64,000 nucleotides of DNA from an uncultured Treponema sp. GTDB lineage: Bacteria > Spirochaetota > Spirochaetia > Treponematales > Treponemataceae. The stretch is taken from contig CAMKEG010000008.1 in the NCBI GenBank assembly GCA_946411505.1, forward strand, positions 1 through 64,000, read 5' to 3'. Shown here piece by piece: positions 56,761-64,000 of this stretch. The notes under the pieces are model-generated. The model had not been told where the DNA came from. It did not search any database and saw only the letters and a list, made by a program, of their open reading frames with translations. Position 1 is the first letter of the stretch. The number at the start of each line of letters is the position of its first letter. Both the position numbers and the translations under genes were made by a program.

Positions 56761-58191
56761 ATGCTGGAAAAAATCACCAACGCCTTTACCGACGTTTTTA
56801 GAACGATAAGCGGAAAGTCTTCAATTTCTGAAAAAAACATCGAGGACGCGGTAGAAAAAATAAAGATGGCCTTGCTTGAGGCCGACGTGAACCTTCGCGT
56901 CGTCCGCCGTTTTGTAAACGGCGCCATTGAAGAAGCCAAGGGCGAAAAAGTCCTTCGCGCGGTTGACCCTGGCCAGCAGTTTGTAAAAATAATCTACGAC
57001 AGAATCGTGGCCATGCTTGGCGACACCAAGCAAGACCTTAAGCTAAAGGGCCCCGACACGCAGAGCGTAATCCTTATGCTGGGCTTGCAGGGCGCGGGAA
57101 AGACAACCGCCAGCCACAAGCTTGCCGCCCGCCTGAAAAAGGACGGCCGCCGCCCGCTTTTGGCAGCCTGCGACTTGGTTCGTCCGGCCGCCGTCGAGCA
57201 GCTTTGCGTGCTTGGCCAAAAAATCGACGTTCCGGTTTACAAAGAGGACGGCGCCAAGGACGCTGTCCGGGTTGCCCAAAACGCGATTGACTACGCCAAA
57301 AAGAACGGACTTGACACAATCATTTTGGACACCGCCGGCCGCCTTCAAATCGACCAGTCCATGATGGCGGAATTGGTTCAAATTAAAAAGGCGGCGGATC
57401 CCGTTGAAACGATTTTGGTCGCCGACGCTATGACCGGCCAAAACGCCGTTGACATCGCAAAGTCCTTTGACGAGCAGCTTGGCCTTAGCGGAGTCATTCT
57501 AACCAAGTTTGATTCCGACGCGCGAGGCGGCGCCGCCCTTTCGTTAAAGTCAATTACAGGAAAGCCCATTCTCTTTATTGGAACTGGCGAAAAGACCGAA
57601 GACTTTGAAGTCTTCCACCCTGAACGCATAGCAAGCCGCATACTTGGCATGGGCGACGTCGTGAGCCTTGTAGAAAAGGCGCAAGAAAAAGTCGACATGG
57701 AAGCGGCCGCCGCCATGCAAAAAAAGATGGCCAAAAACGAGTTCACGCTTGACGACATGCTTGCCCAGTTCCAGCAAGTAAAAAAGATGGGCAACATGCA
57801 GTCGCTTTTGGAAATGATTCCGGGAGCGGCGGCGGCAATGCAAGGGCGCGACCTTGACACCAGCGGCATGAAGCGCCAAGAGGCCATCATCCAGTCGATG
57901 ACAAAAAAAGAGCGCGCCAACCATTTGATAATCGGCCCCAGCCGCCGCAAGCGCATAGCCAAAGGTTCCGGCACAAGCGTGGCCGAAGTCAACAAGCTTA
58001 TAAAGCAGTTTGAAAAGACAAAGCTTACGATGAAAAAAGTCAGCCGCAACAAGGGCTTGCAGGCGCAGCTCATGGGCCAAATGATGGGCGGCGCCGGAAT
58101 GGGAGGCGGAATGCCGGGCATGGGCGGCATGGACCTAAACGCGCTGGCTAAAAAGTTCGGCGGCAGTCTCCCCGGCGGATTCAAGTTCTGA
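56761..58191 (+). CDS. ffh: Signal recognition particle protein Ffh
   Basis: 476 residues. N-domain helices, then the NG GTPase: GLQGAGKTTASHKLAARL, DLVRPAAVEQL, DTAGRLQID, TKFDSDARGGAALS and GTGEKTEDFEVF. The Met-rich M domain binds 4.5S RNA and signal peptides, ending in a Gly/Met tail (MMGGAGMGGGMPGMGGMDLNALAKKFGG). It targets membrane and exported proteins. AGGGGAG precedes the ATG. Confidence 0.97.
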   Translation: MLEKITNAFTDVFRTISGKSSISEKNIEDAVEKIKMALLEADVNLRVVRRFVNGAIEEAKGEKVLRAVDPGQQFVKIIYDRIVAMLGDTKQDLKLKGPDTQSVILMLGLQGAGKTTASHKLAARLKKDGRRPLLAACDLVRPAAVEQLCVLGQKIDVPVYKEDGAKDAVRVAQNAIDYAKKNGLDTIILDTAGRLQIDQSMMAELVQIKKAADPVETILVADAMTGQNAVDIAKSFDEQLGLSGVILTKFDSDARGGAALSLKSITGKPILFIGTGEKTEDFEVFHPERIASRILGMGDVVSLVEKAQEKVDMEAAAAMQKKMAKNEFTLDDMLAQFQQVKKMGNMQSLLEMIPGAAAAMQGRDLDTSGMKRQEAIIQSMTKKERANHLIIGPSRRKRIAKGSGTSVAEVNKLIKQFEKTKLTMKKVSRNKGLQAQLMGQMMGGAGMGGGMPGMGGMDLNALAKKFGGSLPGGFKF

Positions 58192-58196
58192 AACGC

Positions 58197-58224
58197 TTGA
58201 CAACTATACAGAGTTTTGTATAAT
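58197..58224 (+). promoter_or_regulatory. Promoter of the small toxin-like mRNA
   Basis: TTGACA, 16 bp, TATAAT, six bases after the ffh stop codon. Expected start near G58231, at the first base of GGAACGCCACG. Confidence 0.8.
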
Positions 58225-58291
58225 AAATGCGGAACGCCACGGCAAATGGGTTGGCTGCCTCTTAAGATTTGATTTAGGAGGCCCGCGGAAC

Positions 58292-58381
58292 ATGACAAGT
58301 TACGATGTCGCGATGCTTGTAATCGCAATTCTTTCTTTGATTGTAAATGCGGTCGCTCTCTTCAAAAACATGAAGAAATAG
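58292..58381 (+). CDS. 29-residue membrane peptide, holin-like/Fst-type toxin (type I TA)
   Basis: The frame encodes MTSYDVAMLVIAILSLIVNA plus VALFKNMKK: a short polar start with the S/T-Y-D/E pattern, one hydrophobic helix and a basic tail. This is the form of the putative holin-like toxins (Hol_Tox family) of type I toxin-antitoxin loci. TAGGAGG lies 12 bases before the ATG. It has a consensus promoter, a ~60-nt leader able to fold (GCCA…TGGC), and faces a convergent small RNA that ends at the 3' side of the frame. Too short for the ORF track. Toxicity and regulation are inferred. Confidence 0.75.
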   Translation: MTSYDVAMLVIAILSLIVNAVALFKNMKK

Positions 58382-58383
58382 CG

Positions 58384-58474
58384 AAAAAAAAATGCCCGCC
58401 CCAGTGACCAACTCCGGCAGGCATTTCATAAATGCTAAAAGGGGTATGCCACATTGTCGTGGCGTTCCTCATTC
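58384..58474 (-). ncRNA. Convergent small RNA, putative antitoxin
   Basis: Predicted from a consensus minus-strand promoter and a strong terminator (ATGCCTGCC…GGCGGGCAT followed by T9, 58384-58425). About 90 nt with a 5' hairpin GCCAC-GACAAT-GTGGC. Its 3' end would pair with the toxin mRNA after the stop codon, as in convergent type I systems. Its 5' GGAACGCCACG is the same sequence as the toxin mRNA's 5' end. Confidence 0.65.
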
Positions 58475-58480
58475 ATCTTT

Positions 58481-58509
58481 ATGATACATCATCTTTCCCT
58501 TATTGTCAA
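58481..58509 (-). promoter_or_regulatory. Promoter of the putative antitoxin RNA
   Basis: Minus strand TTGACA, 17 bp, TATCAT; stronger than usual for this window, as expected for an abundant RNA antitoxin. Confidence 0.75.
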
Positions 58510-58524
58510 CAAAAAAATCTTCTT

Positions 58525-59253
58525 CTACTTCACAACAATCTTTGAAATCGGGCGGCCGTCTTCTGTCCAGGCGCGGTCGTGGTTTGTCGCGTCGGGAAAC
58601 CTGTCGACTCCGATGTAATAGACATAGTAGTAAGTTCCGCTTGGAAGGGGCAAGTCCAGCTCGTAAAAGCCGGCCGCGGTTTCCTTAAGCTCGTAAATCC
58701 AGCTGTCCCATTTTGTGAAAGTTCCCGCAAGGCGCACTTTTTGTCCGCTCTTTCCCCGGTAAACAAAATGGGTGGCCGAGCCTTCCCGGACGGCGCCGGT
58801 TCTTAGAGCGGCGTTTCCTTTTCTTTGAATCGTCAGTTCCGAAAGGTGGATTCCGGTTTTTGTGTCGTAGTATTGCTGGGGGTTAAGGCTGTCGGTTGTC
58901 CAAAGGCCGTCGATTATCATGCGGTAGTAAATTTTGTCCGCCTGCGGAAGGTCCTCCAAAATGTAAAAGTACCAAGTCTTCATGTGGTCGCCGTTTTGGT
59001 CGTATGTTGACTTTCTCATGAAAGGATGAATTATTTGGTAGTTCTCAAAGTCAAAGGCTATGCCCACGTACCTGGGCCCCAGTTCGGCGCTAAAGACTAT
59101 GCAGCCGTCCTTTTCAAAAGGCGCGGACGGCCCTTGCAATTTTTGCGCGATTTCGCGGTATTCAAAAGAGTAGGGCGATTCAATTGTCTTTTCGGCGGCC
59201 GCCGCTCCGACAAAAAAGATTGCCGCGGCCAAAATCAAAAGCGACTTTTTCAT
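58525..59253 (-). CDS. Exported protein with glycogen-binding (CBM48/AMPK-type) domain
   Basis: 242 residues with a signal peptide (SLLILAAAIFFVGAAAA). The C-terminal ~85 residues look like an AMPK/CBM48 beta-sandwich: KVRLAGTFTKWDSWIYELKETAAGFYELDLPLPSGTYYYVYYIGVDRF. An upstream domain (FVYR, DHMKTWYFYILEDLPQADKIYYRMIIDGLWTTD) seems to be a second, related sandwich. Probably binds alpha-glucans at the envelope; no catalytic motif is present. GATAAT lies six bases before the ATG, hinting at another leaderless start. Confidence 0.75.
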   Translation of the reverse strand: MKKSLLILAAAIFFVGAAAAEKTIESPYSFEYREIAQKLQGPSAPFEKDGCIVFSAELGPRYVGIAFDFENYQIIHPFMRKSTYDQNGDHMKTWYFYILEDLPQADKIYYRMIIDGLWTTDSLNPQQYYDTKTGIHLSELTIQRKGNAALRTGAVREGSATHFVYRGKSGQKVRLAGTFTKWDSWIYELKETAAGFYELDLPLPSGTYYYVYYIGVDRFPDATNHDRAWTEDGRPISKIVVK

Positions 59254-59346
59254 GCCCTTATTATCGGAAAAATCGCCGCCGCGCTTTATGGTAAAGAAAG
59301 AATTTAGCGCTTTGGCTTTCGTTCGTAAAATTCCGCCGCAATTTGC

Positions 59347-60333
59347 CTACAGGACCCGCGAAAACTCTTTTACGATTTGCGGAATAAGCGTGGCGATTTT
59401 TCCGTCTACGCTCATGCCGCTGGCGTTTTTGTGGCCGCCGCCGCCAAATTTGGCCGCCACCGCGCTTACGTCGATGTCGTCAAGGCTGCGCAGTCCGCCG
59501 GTGCAAGAGGACTCTGTTTCCTGGCGCAAGAAGACCGCGGCCTCGACGCCTTCCACGCTCAAAAGGGCGGTGTAAAGAAGGTCGCTGTCCCGCCCCTCCT
59601 GGCCGTAATTTTTGGTGTCTTCCATCGTCTCGTAGGTGATTGCAAGCTTTCCGTTGCAGTAAAGCTCCGTCTTTGTAAGGAGCAGGCCCAGCAGCTTGCG
59701 GGTGGAATAAGGCTTTCCGCCCGTTATCTTGTTGTACATTTTGTTGGGGTTGGCCCCGTAGCGCACAAGCCGCGCGGCCAGCTCAAAAACCGGCGCGCTG
59801 TCTTCCCGCAAAAACCTAAAAAAGCCGGTGTCCGTGCTAAGGCCCAAAAACATAATCTTGGCCGTTTCCGGGTCGGGCTGGCCCACCAAGGCCTCGTAAA
59901 GCATCGTAAAAAGGCAGACCGCGGCGGGGCTTGTTGGGTCTATGATTGCCTTTGCGCCGTCGGGCGTTTCTGCCGTCTTGTGGTGGTCCACGATAAAGGT
60001 GTCAAAGCCCTTCAAGGCCTGCCCAAAGTCGCCCAGGCGGGAAAACTCCGAGCAGTCAACCATAATCAAGCCGCATGACTTTCTGTCGGCCTGGCTAAGG
60101 AAGGGAACTTGGTCTGTAAATTGGCTTTCAAACTGGCGAATCTCCGGCCGCTTGAATGGGCCGGCGTTAATCAAAACGCATTCTTTTGCGAACGCCTTTA
60201 GAATGGCCGCCGCGGACAAGGAACTTGCCACGCAGTCTCCGTCTGGGTCCTTGTGGCCCACGATTAAAAAAGCCTCGTGGGCGTCCACAAATTCTTTGAA
60301 GGCGGCCGCCTGCGCGGAGTCAAGGATTTTCAT
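59347..60333 (-). CDS. nrnA: DHH-family nanoRNase/pAp phosphatase NrnA
   Basis: 328 residues. DHH motifs: GHKDPDGDCVASSLS, MVDCSEFSRLG, VDHHKT; DHHA1 domain with VKFGGGGHKNASGMS-type sequence (AAKFGGGGHKNASG). It removes nucleotides from short RNA and dephosphorylates pAp. It starts nine bases after the stop of the upstream exported-protein gene, so they are co-transcribed. Confidence 0.92.
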   Translation of the reverse strand: MKILDSAQAAAFKEFVDAHEAFLIVGHKDPDGDCVASSLSAAAILKAFAKECVLINAGPFKRPEIRQFESQFTDQVPFLSQADRKSCGLIMVDCSEFSRLGDFGQALKGFDTFIVDHHKTAETPDGAKAIIDPTSPAAVCLFTMLYEALVGQPDPETAKIMFLGLSTDTGFFRFLREDSAPVFELAARLVRYGANPNKMYNKITGGKPYSTRKLLGLLLTKTELYCNGKLAITYETMEDTKNYGQEGRDSDLLYTALLSVEGVEAAVFLRQETESSCTGGLRSLDDIDVSAVAAKFGGGGHKNASGMSVDGKIATLIPQIVKEFSRVL

Positions 60334-60342
60334 CTTAAAGAA

Positions 60343-60768
60343 CTAAAGTTCCAAGTCGACCGACTCGACGCCGTCCGTGGACTCGACCTTGTTTTCGTTG
60401 GCGATTCCCCAAATTTTGTCGTTGTGGTTTGTCGGAACGGTGAGCATGACTTTAAGGAAGTCGCCGCTCTTCTTTACGATTGTGACGTAAGGCGTGATTT
60501 TGGGCGGACAGTTCCTGACCAAAAGCCTCTTGACTGTGTCCGGCTTGTTCTTGGCCCAATCCTTGGGGATTGTCACCGTGCCCATCTTGTGTCCGGCCTT
60601 TCCGTAAATGACGGTGTAAGCCTTGTTTGAGTCCATCACTTTATAAACAGGCGCGCTGTAATATGAAATCTCGGACTGTCTGTGTCCGCCGGCGTTCTCC
60701 TCGGAAGATGCGCCCGCCAAAACAAGCGCGGCCAAGCCCATCGCGGCTAAAAATTTCTTTACGCTCAT
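60343..60768 (-). CDS. Small exported protein of unknown function
   Basis: 141 residues: signal peptide (KKFLAAMGLAALVLAGASS) then a ~110-residue domain (YYSAPVYKVMDSNKAYTVIYGKAGHKMGTVTIPKDWAK) that looks like a small beta-barrel, possibly SH3-like. GGAGG precedes the ATG, and a TTTACA-17-TAGAAT promoter lies upstream. I do not recognise the family. Confidence 0.7.
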   Translation of the reverse strand: MSVKKFLAAMGLAALVLAGASSEENAGGHRQSEISYYSAPVYKVMDSNKAYTVIYGKAGHKMGTVTIPKDWAKNKPDTVKRLLVRNCPPKITPYVTIVKKSGDFLKVMLTVPTNHNDKIWGIANENKVESTDGVESVDLEL

Positions 60769-60868
60769 AAAAAAACCTCCGTGTCGGTTCCACCCATTCT
60801 AGCGCGCAAAGCCTTTTTTGTAAAGCGGAATTTTTAGCTTCCTACGCCCGCCCCGCGGCATTGGCAAT

Positions 60869-60915
60869 AAAAAAAACGCGGCTCACAGTCGCGGCCGCGA
60901 CTGGAAGCGTTTTTG
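60869..60915. repeat. Palindromic element, copy D (collapsed), bidirectional terminator-like
   Basis: AAAAACGC…CAGTCGCGG joined directly to CCGCGACTGG…AGCGTTTTT. Only the tips of the longer elements remain. It sits between divergent genes, so insulating rather than ending transcription. Confidence 0.65.
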
Positions 60916-60937
60916 CCCGCCGCGATTTTTGTATCCT

Positions 60938-60966
60938 TTGACATTCAGCATTGTTTATGGTATAAA
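60938..60966 (+). promoter_or_regulatory. Promoter of the exported paralogue pair
   Basis: TTGACA, 17 bp, TATAAA; leader of about 23 bases with TTGGAG. Confidence 0.75.
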
Positions 60967-60995
60967 AGCCTAAACAAAAAACATTGGAGTTTGAC

Positions 60996-61934
60996 ATGAA
61001 AAAATCATTCGCGGCCGCCGCCGCCATAACGATGCTTTGCGCCGCCGCCTTTTGCGCCGACGTTCCGCAAGAGCCTGTAGACGTGTACGACGACGGAAGC
61101 CAGGCCGAGCTTTCCGAAAGCGAAAGCGATTCCGCAAAAAAATCCTCCGACAAAAAAGAGACCAAAATAAAGTGGAACACAAAGGCCAACAAGGAAGCCG
61201 CCATGTCCGGCGACCCCTACAACCAAAAGAAAATGCGCGGAAACCGCAACTTTGGCGAGCGCCTTCTTAACACCAACAAATTCACAAAGATGGACCCCTT
61301 TTCCGCCTACCTAAAGCCCACTCTCGGAAAGCTTTTCCTAAGGAAGGGAAGCCTTATTTACCGCGAGGGAACCGACATCGGCGGCTTTGTTATGTACTAC
61401 GACTCGTCCGCCTACGCGCTGCAGTTTGCCCAGTCCGCCCGCCGCGTCCTTTGTTCCGCGGTGGAAAGCTACTACAAGGACTTTGACGAAAAGCGCCTTG
61501 ACCGCAACGGAAAGGCCAGCAAAACCCGCGGCGTTTACGGATTTTGCGAGGGCTACGAGGACTTTGGCGTGGTTTCCGGAATGATGACCAACTACTCAAG
61601 GCCAATCGTCCACTTTGGCTACATTTTTGACAAGAACACGCCGTATTTTACCATCAACGTCCGCCGCGCCAAGAACCTGGCCGTCAACGAAAAGACGGAG
61701 GAAGGCTCCCTCAAGGCCAACACAATCGAGCAAACCTACTATTTGACAAAGGCCCAGGCAAAGAAGCTTTCCGTCTTCCTTAGCGACGAAAACATCGGCG
61801 CCCTGCAAATGGCCACCACAGTGGAGGCGTCCGTGGAGGACCCCGACGCCTACCAGGAAGCCTACGAAAGCCCCGCCGAGCCCCAGCCGGAGCCGCAACC
61901 CCAGCCCCAGCCCGAAGAAAAGCGGGAAGAATAA
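60996..61934 (+). CDS. Exported protein of unknown function, paralogue 1
   Basis: 312 residues with signal peptide (SFAAAAAITMLCAAAFC), an acidic linker, a globular domain (NKFTKMDPFSAYLKPTLGKLFLRKGSLIYREGTDIGGFVMYYDSSAYALQF … RPIVHFGYIFDKNTPYFTINVRR) and a Pro/Glu/Gln tail. The domain is shared with the next gene (YYKDFDEKRLDR ~ YLEQFEKKRLQK; VHFGYIFDKNTPYFTINV ~ IRFGYAIYGKNAFFLIKV). No named family is recognised. ATG 60996 follows GGAG; its stop overlaps the next start. Confidence 0.75.
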   Translation: MKKSFAAAAAITMLCAAAFCADVPQEPVDVYDDGSQAELSESESDSAKKSSDKKETKIKWNTKANKEAAMSGDPYNQKKMRGNRNFGERLLNTNKFTKMDPFSAYLKPTLGKLFLRKGSLIYREGTDIGGFVMYYDSSAYALQFAQSARRVLCSAVESYYKDFDEKRLDRNGKASKTRGVYGFCEGYEDFGVVSGMMTNYSRPIVHFGYIFDKNTPYFTINVRRAKNLAVNEKTEEGSLKANTIEQTYYLTKAQAKKLSVFLSDENIGALQMATTVEASVEDPDAYQEAYESPAEPQPEPQPQPQPEEKREE

Positions 61935-62479
61935 TGGCCAAGGCCTTCTTCCGCGCCGCGCTGAAGGCCCTGGCGCCGGCCCTTTTGGCGCTTTTTGCTT
62001 GCGGGGCCGCGCGGAGCCAGGAAAGCCTTAAGGCGGCCGTCGGGCAAAAGCTGAGGGACTTGTCCGTCCTTGAGCGCCCGGGCCAAAAATCCGTCACATT
62101 TTACGGCCAAAACTGCTACCAAAGCGTTTGGCTTGGCGAGAAGGCCCGCGGGCTTTTGTCCGAGGCGGCCCAAAAATACCTTGAGCAGTTTGAAAAAAAG
62201 CGCCTTCAAAAACCCAAAAACGGGGCGGGGGAGCGCTTTTACTCCGGCGCCGAGGCCCTTTTGGAGTGGGGGCCAAGGAAGGATTCGATGGAACGCTCCG
62301 CCACGGCAAAAATCCGCTTCGGCTACGCGATTTACGGAAAAAACGCCTTTTTCCTTATAAAAGTTCCCTCCCAAAAAAGCCAGGCCCCGGCCCAAAGCCC
62401 CGCCTTTGAAAGCTCCGAGCCCGCCAGCCTGCTCTTTACCCGCGCCCAGCTGAAAAGCCTGCTTGCCGCCCTTCGATAA
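61934..62479 (+). CDS. Exported protein of unknown function, paralogue 2
   Basis: 181 residues: signal peptide (LAPALLALFACGAARS) and one copy of the domain seen in the preceding protein, without the linker. ATG overlaps the upstream stop by one base (TAATG), so the pair is coupled. Codon use is even more GC-rich than the neighbours. It may be a truncated tandem duplicate; function unknown. Confidence 0.7.
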   Translation: MAKAFFRAALKALAPALLALFACGAARSQESLKAAVGQKLRDLSVLERPGQKSVTFYGQNCYQSVWLGEKARGLLSEAAQKYLEQFEKKRLQKPKNGAGERFYSGAEALLEWGPRKDSMERSATAKIRFGYAIYGKNAFFLIKVPSQKSQAPAQSPAFESSEPASLLFTRAQLKSLLAALR

Positions 62480-62497
62480 AAAATTTAATTTTTTTTC

Positions 62498-62526
62498 TTG
62501 ACAGGTGGAATAACTTGTGGTAAACT
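62498..62526 (+). promoter_or_regulatory. Strong promoter of the major porin gene
   Basis: TTGACA, 17 bp, TAAACT, followed by a leader with a 5' hairpin (CAGA…TCTG inside A/T runs, ~62533-62560) that could stabilise the mRNA, and AAGGAGG. Confidence 0.75.
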
Positions 62527-62582
62527 TTTTTTAAAAGGCAGATGTTGTGTCTGTTTTTAAAAAATAAGGAGGTTTTTTCATT

Positions 62583-63821
62583 ATGAAAAAATTGATTGGA
62601 ACAGTTGCTGTCGCGGCTTTGCTCGCTACGGCTGCTTTCGCCGAAGGACTTTCTTTCGGTTCTTGGGGACGAGCCTTGTGGATCGTTGAATCCGTCAAGA
62701 ATGACGCGGGTGACAACGCTGTAACTTCAAAGCTCGGACAGTCTTGGGGTGGAGCGAGCCCTCGTACAGCCTTGGCTGTAAGCGGCTCATCTGACAACAT
62801 GGGATTCAAGCTTGACTTGCACGGAAACGGCAAGGATCTTGGCATTGGCGACAACGCCTTGATTTGGACAAAGCCGATTGAAATGCTCAAAGTTCAGTTT
62901 GCCGCAAAAGACGACACAAACTTGTTGCGCGGCGACGCCTGCTTCGGACTTTGGAACTTCGACCGAATTGGTTCAGTTTCAGTTGACGGATCAGAAGGAT
63001 TCATCTTCCCCGCCATGCTCAACAAGAACGTAAGCGTTGTTGTCACTCCTATCGAAGGCTTGACAGTAGGCTACGGCTTCAACGTCGCCCTCGGAGACAT
63101 CACTCCCAAGGCTGACTCAGACCGCTTCGTTGACCAGATTGGACGCACAAGCGCTTTCGCCGCCGCGTACACAATCGCCAACATCGGTACAGTTAAAGTT
63201 GGTTTCCAGGCTCAGGGCAAGGGATACGACAAAGAAGGTGGATTCAAGGCTGACCGCAAGGACAAGTTCGAGATTGACGCCGCTTTCGAGTTGACAATGC
63301 TTGAGAAGGTTTACCTCGCTGTTGGTACAAAGATTCCGTTGGGAGGAACTTTCGGAAAGTATGACGAAAAGACATACCTCGTCGCCAACGAGTCACCCAT
63401 TTTCGTTAATCTTTACGCTAAGTTGAGCCTTGTTGAGAACTTGGCCATCAACATCATCGGCGGCGTCAAGTTGAACAACAAGGACGTCAAGGGTGTAAGC
63501 GACAACAATTTCTCTGACTTCAAGGCTGCCGGACAGCTTGGCTTCCGCGTCGGTGTTGAAGGCGAGTACAGCTTGTCTAACGGAATCGGAGTTTTCGCTC
63601 AGGTTGAATATGCCAACGGCATCTACATGAGCTCAAATTCTGGCGACAACAACGATTGTCTCACATTCGGTTTGGGAGCTACAAAAGGCTTCTCTAACGG
63701 TGTAATCGGCGTTGCTTTCGAAGGCACAACAAACGGCTATGGCCGCTATGGCAGCAAAGTTATGGCTGCTAAAGATGACTTCCACTGGGAAGTTCCTGTT
63801 AAATTGGAATACTGGTTCTAG
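62583..63821 (+). CDS. Major outer-membrane beta-barrel porin
   Basis: 412 residues with signal peptide (KLIGTVAVAALLATAAFA) and a barrel body of Gly/aromatic amphipathic strands that ends in Phe (VPVKLEYWF). Codon choice differs from the surroundings (many ACA, TCA, GGA, GTT), which together with the near-perfect AAGGAGG and consensus promoter points to very high expression. It resembles the large family of treponemal outer-membrane proteins without matching Msp or Tpr in a way I can confirm. Confidence 0.82.
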   Translation: MKKLIGTVAVAALLATAAFAEGLSFGSWGRALWIVESVKNDAGDNAVTSKLGQSWGGASPRTALAVSGSSDNMGFKLDLHGNGKDLGIGDNALIWTKPIEMLKVQFAAKDDTNLLRGDACFGLWNFDRIGSVSVDGSEGFIFPAMLNKNVSVVVTPIEGLTVGYGFNVALGDITPKADSDRFVDQIGRTSAFAAAYTIANIGTVKVGFQAQGKGYDKEGGFKADRKDKFEIDAAFELTMLEKVYLAVGTKIPLGGTFGKYDEKTYLVANESPIFVNLYAKLSLVENLAINIIGGVKLNNKDVKGVSDNNFSDFKAAGQLGFRVGVEGEYSLSNGIGVFAQVEYANGIYMSSNSGDNNDCLTFGLGATKGFSNGVIGVAFEGTTNGYGRYGSKVMAAKDDFHWEVPVKLEYWF

Positions 63822-63869
63822 GCCAGATTTCCTAAAAGAAAAAAAAATTAAACGAATTGGAGGATTCGC

Positions 63870-64000
63870 ATGAAAAAGAATCTTTTTGGCGCAGTATCAG
63901 CCGCTTTGGCTTTGGCGCTTGCAATTACGTCGTTCGGCTGCGAAAGCGGAAACGACAGCCCTTTGCGCAACCCCACAGACGCTGACCGCGCCGCTTTGGA
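63870..64000 (+). CDS. Lipoprotein, truncated by the window end
   Basis: 43 codons are visible from ATG 63870 with TTGGAGGA upstream: MKKNLFGAVSAALALALAITSFGCESGND. ITSFGC is a spirochaete-type lipobox. The gene is 48 bp after the porin and could share its mRNA. The rest lies outside the window. Confidence 0.75.
   Translation, partial: MKKNLFGAVSAALALALAITSFGCESGNDSPLRNPTDADRAAL

Noticed and set aside
58231-58466. Inverted repeat GGAACGCCACG … CGTGGCGTTCC as ends of a small mobile element
   Set aside because: Both copies coincide with predicted transcript 5' ends, and no flanking duplication or transposase is visible; a toxin-antitoxin RNA pair explains the layout better.
62533-62582. Riboswitch in the porin leader
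   Set aside because: Only a short A/T-flanked hairpin is present; too small for a known ligand-binding fold.

Overview
The window looks like chromosomal DNA of a spirochaete of the Treponema type. The evidence is a cheA–cheW/CheR-like–cheX–cheY operon with the spirochaete CheW–CheR fusion, a divergent FliG, the order rpsP–khpA–rimM–trmD–rplS followed by a FliK-like ORF, a stand-alone FlhB C-terminal domain and yraN, the use of LL-diaminopimelate aminotransferase, and many signal-peptide proteins with beta-barrel character. A cytosolic hydrogenase-like chemoreceptor next to hydE/hydG/hydF fits an anaerobic, H2-exposed (gut or rumen type) treponeme. Species cannot be named from the sequence alone.

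Layout. 1-1.2 kb: AT-rich genes in one orientation separated by imperfect palindromes ending in TTGTTATG, which look like the tail of an integron cassette array. 1.2-11.2 kb: a six-gene minus-strand operon (MMPL/RND exporter, LolA-like protein, outer-membrane barrel, two half-ABC exporters, methyltransferase) with a divergent tetR and four GATAAC-N3-GTTATC operators, one of them exactly filling the -35/-10 spacer. 11.2-18.8 kb: dapL, an exported barrel protein, and the chemotaxis operon. 18.8-20.6 kb: a CAT-type acetyltransferase and an exported SUMF1-fold protein. 20.6-26 kb: ribosomal/tRNA-modification operon. 26-31 kb: tRNA-Leu, tatD, htrA, uvrB, rpmB. 31-42.4 kb: metallo-hydrolase, hydrogenase-domain chemoreceptor, hydE, hydG-hydF-prs and a sugar-kinase/HAD fusion, a second metallo-hydrolase, tRNA-Arg. 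42.5-48.4 kb: NagZ-like GH3 enzyme, a repeat-rich lipoprotein and a divergent membrane-anchored regulator. 48.5-58.2 kb: FliG, PreP-like protease, EF-G, ndk, gpsA, ffh. 58.2-58.5 kb: a 29-residue membrane peptide gene facing a small convergent RNA, which reads as a type I toxin-antitoxin locus not present in the ORF track. 58.5-64 kb: exported carbohydrate-binding protein, nrnA, small exported proteins, a highly expressed outer-membrane porin and a truncated lipoprotein.

Cross-cutting signals. (i) One structured leader element sits between the upstream stop codon or promoter and the ribosome-binding site of four different genes, always in the same orientation, with two-base covariation in one hairpin. 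(ii) Long palindromic elements ending in ACTGGGAGC(A/G)TTTTTT precede promoters at four places. (iii) At least nine genes have a good sigma70-type promoter whose -10 lies only 6-9 bases from the ATG, which predicts leaderless mRNAs. All functional statements rest on reading the sequence and family knowledge; no database search was run.
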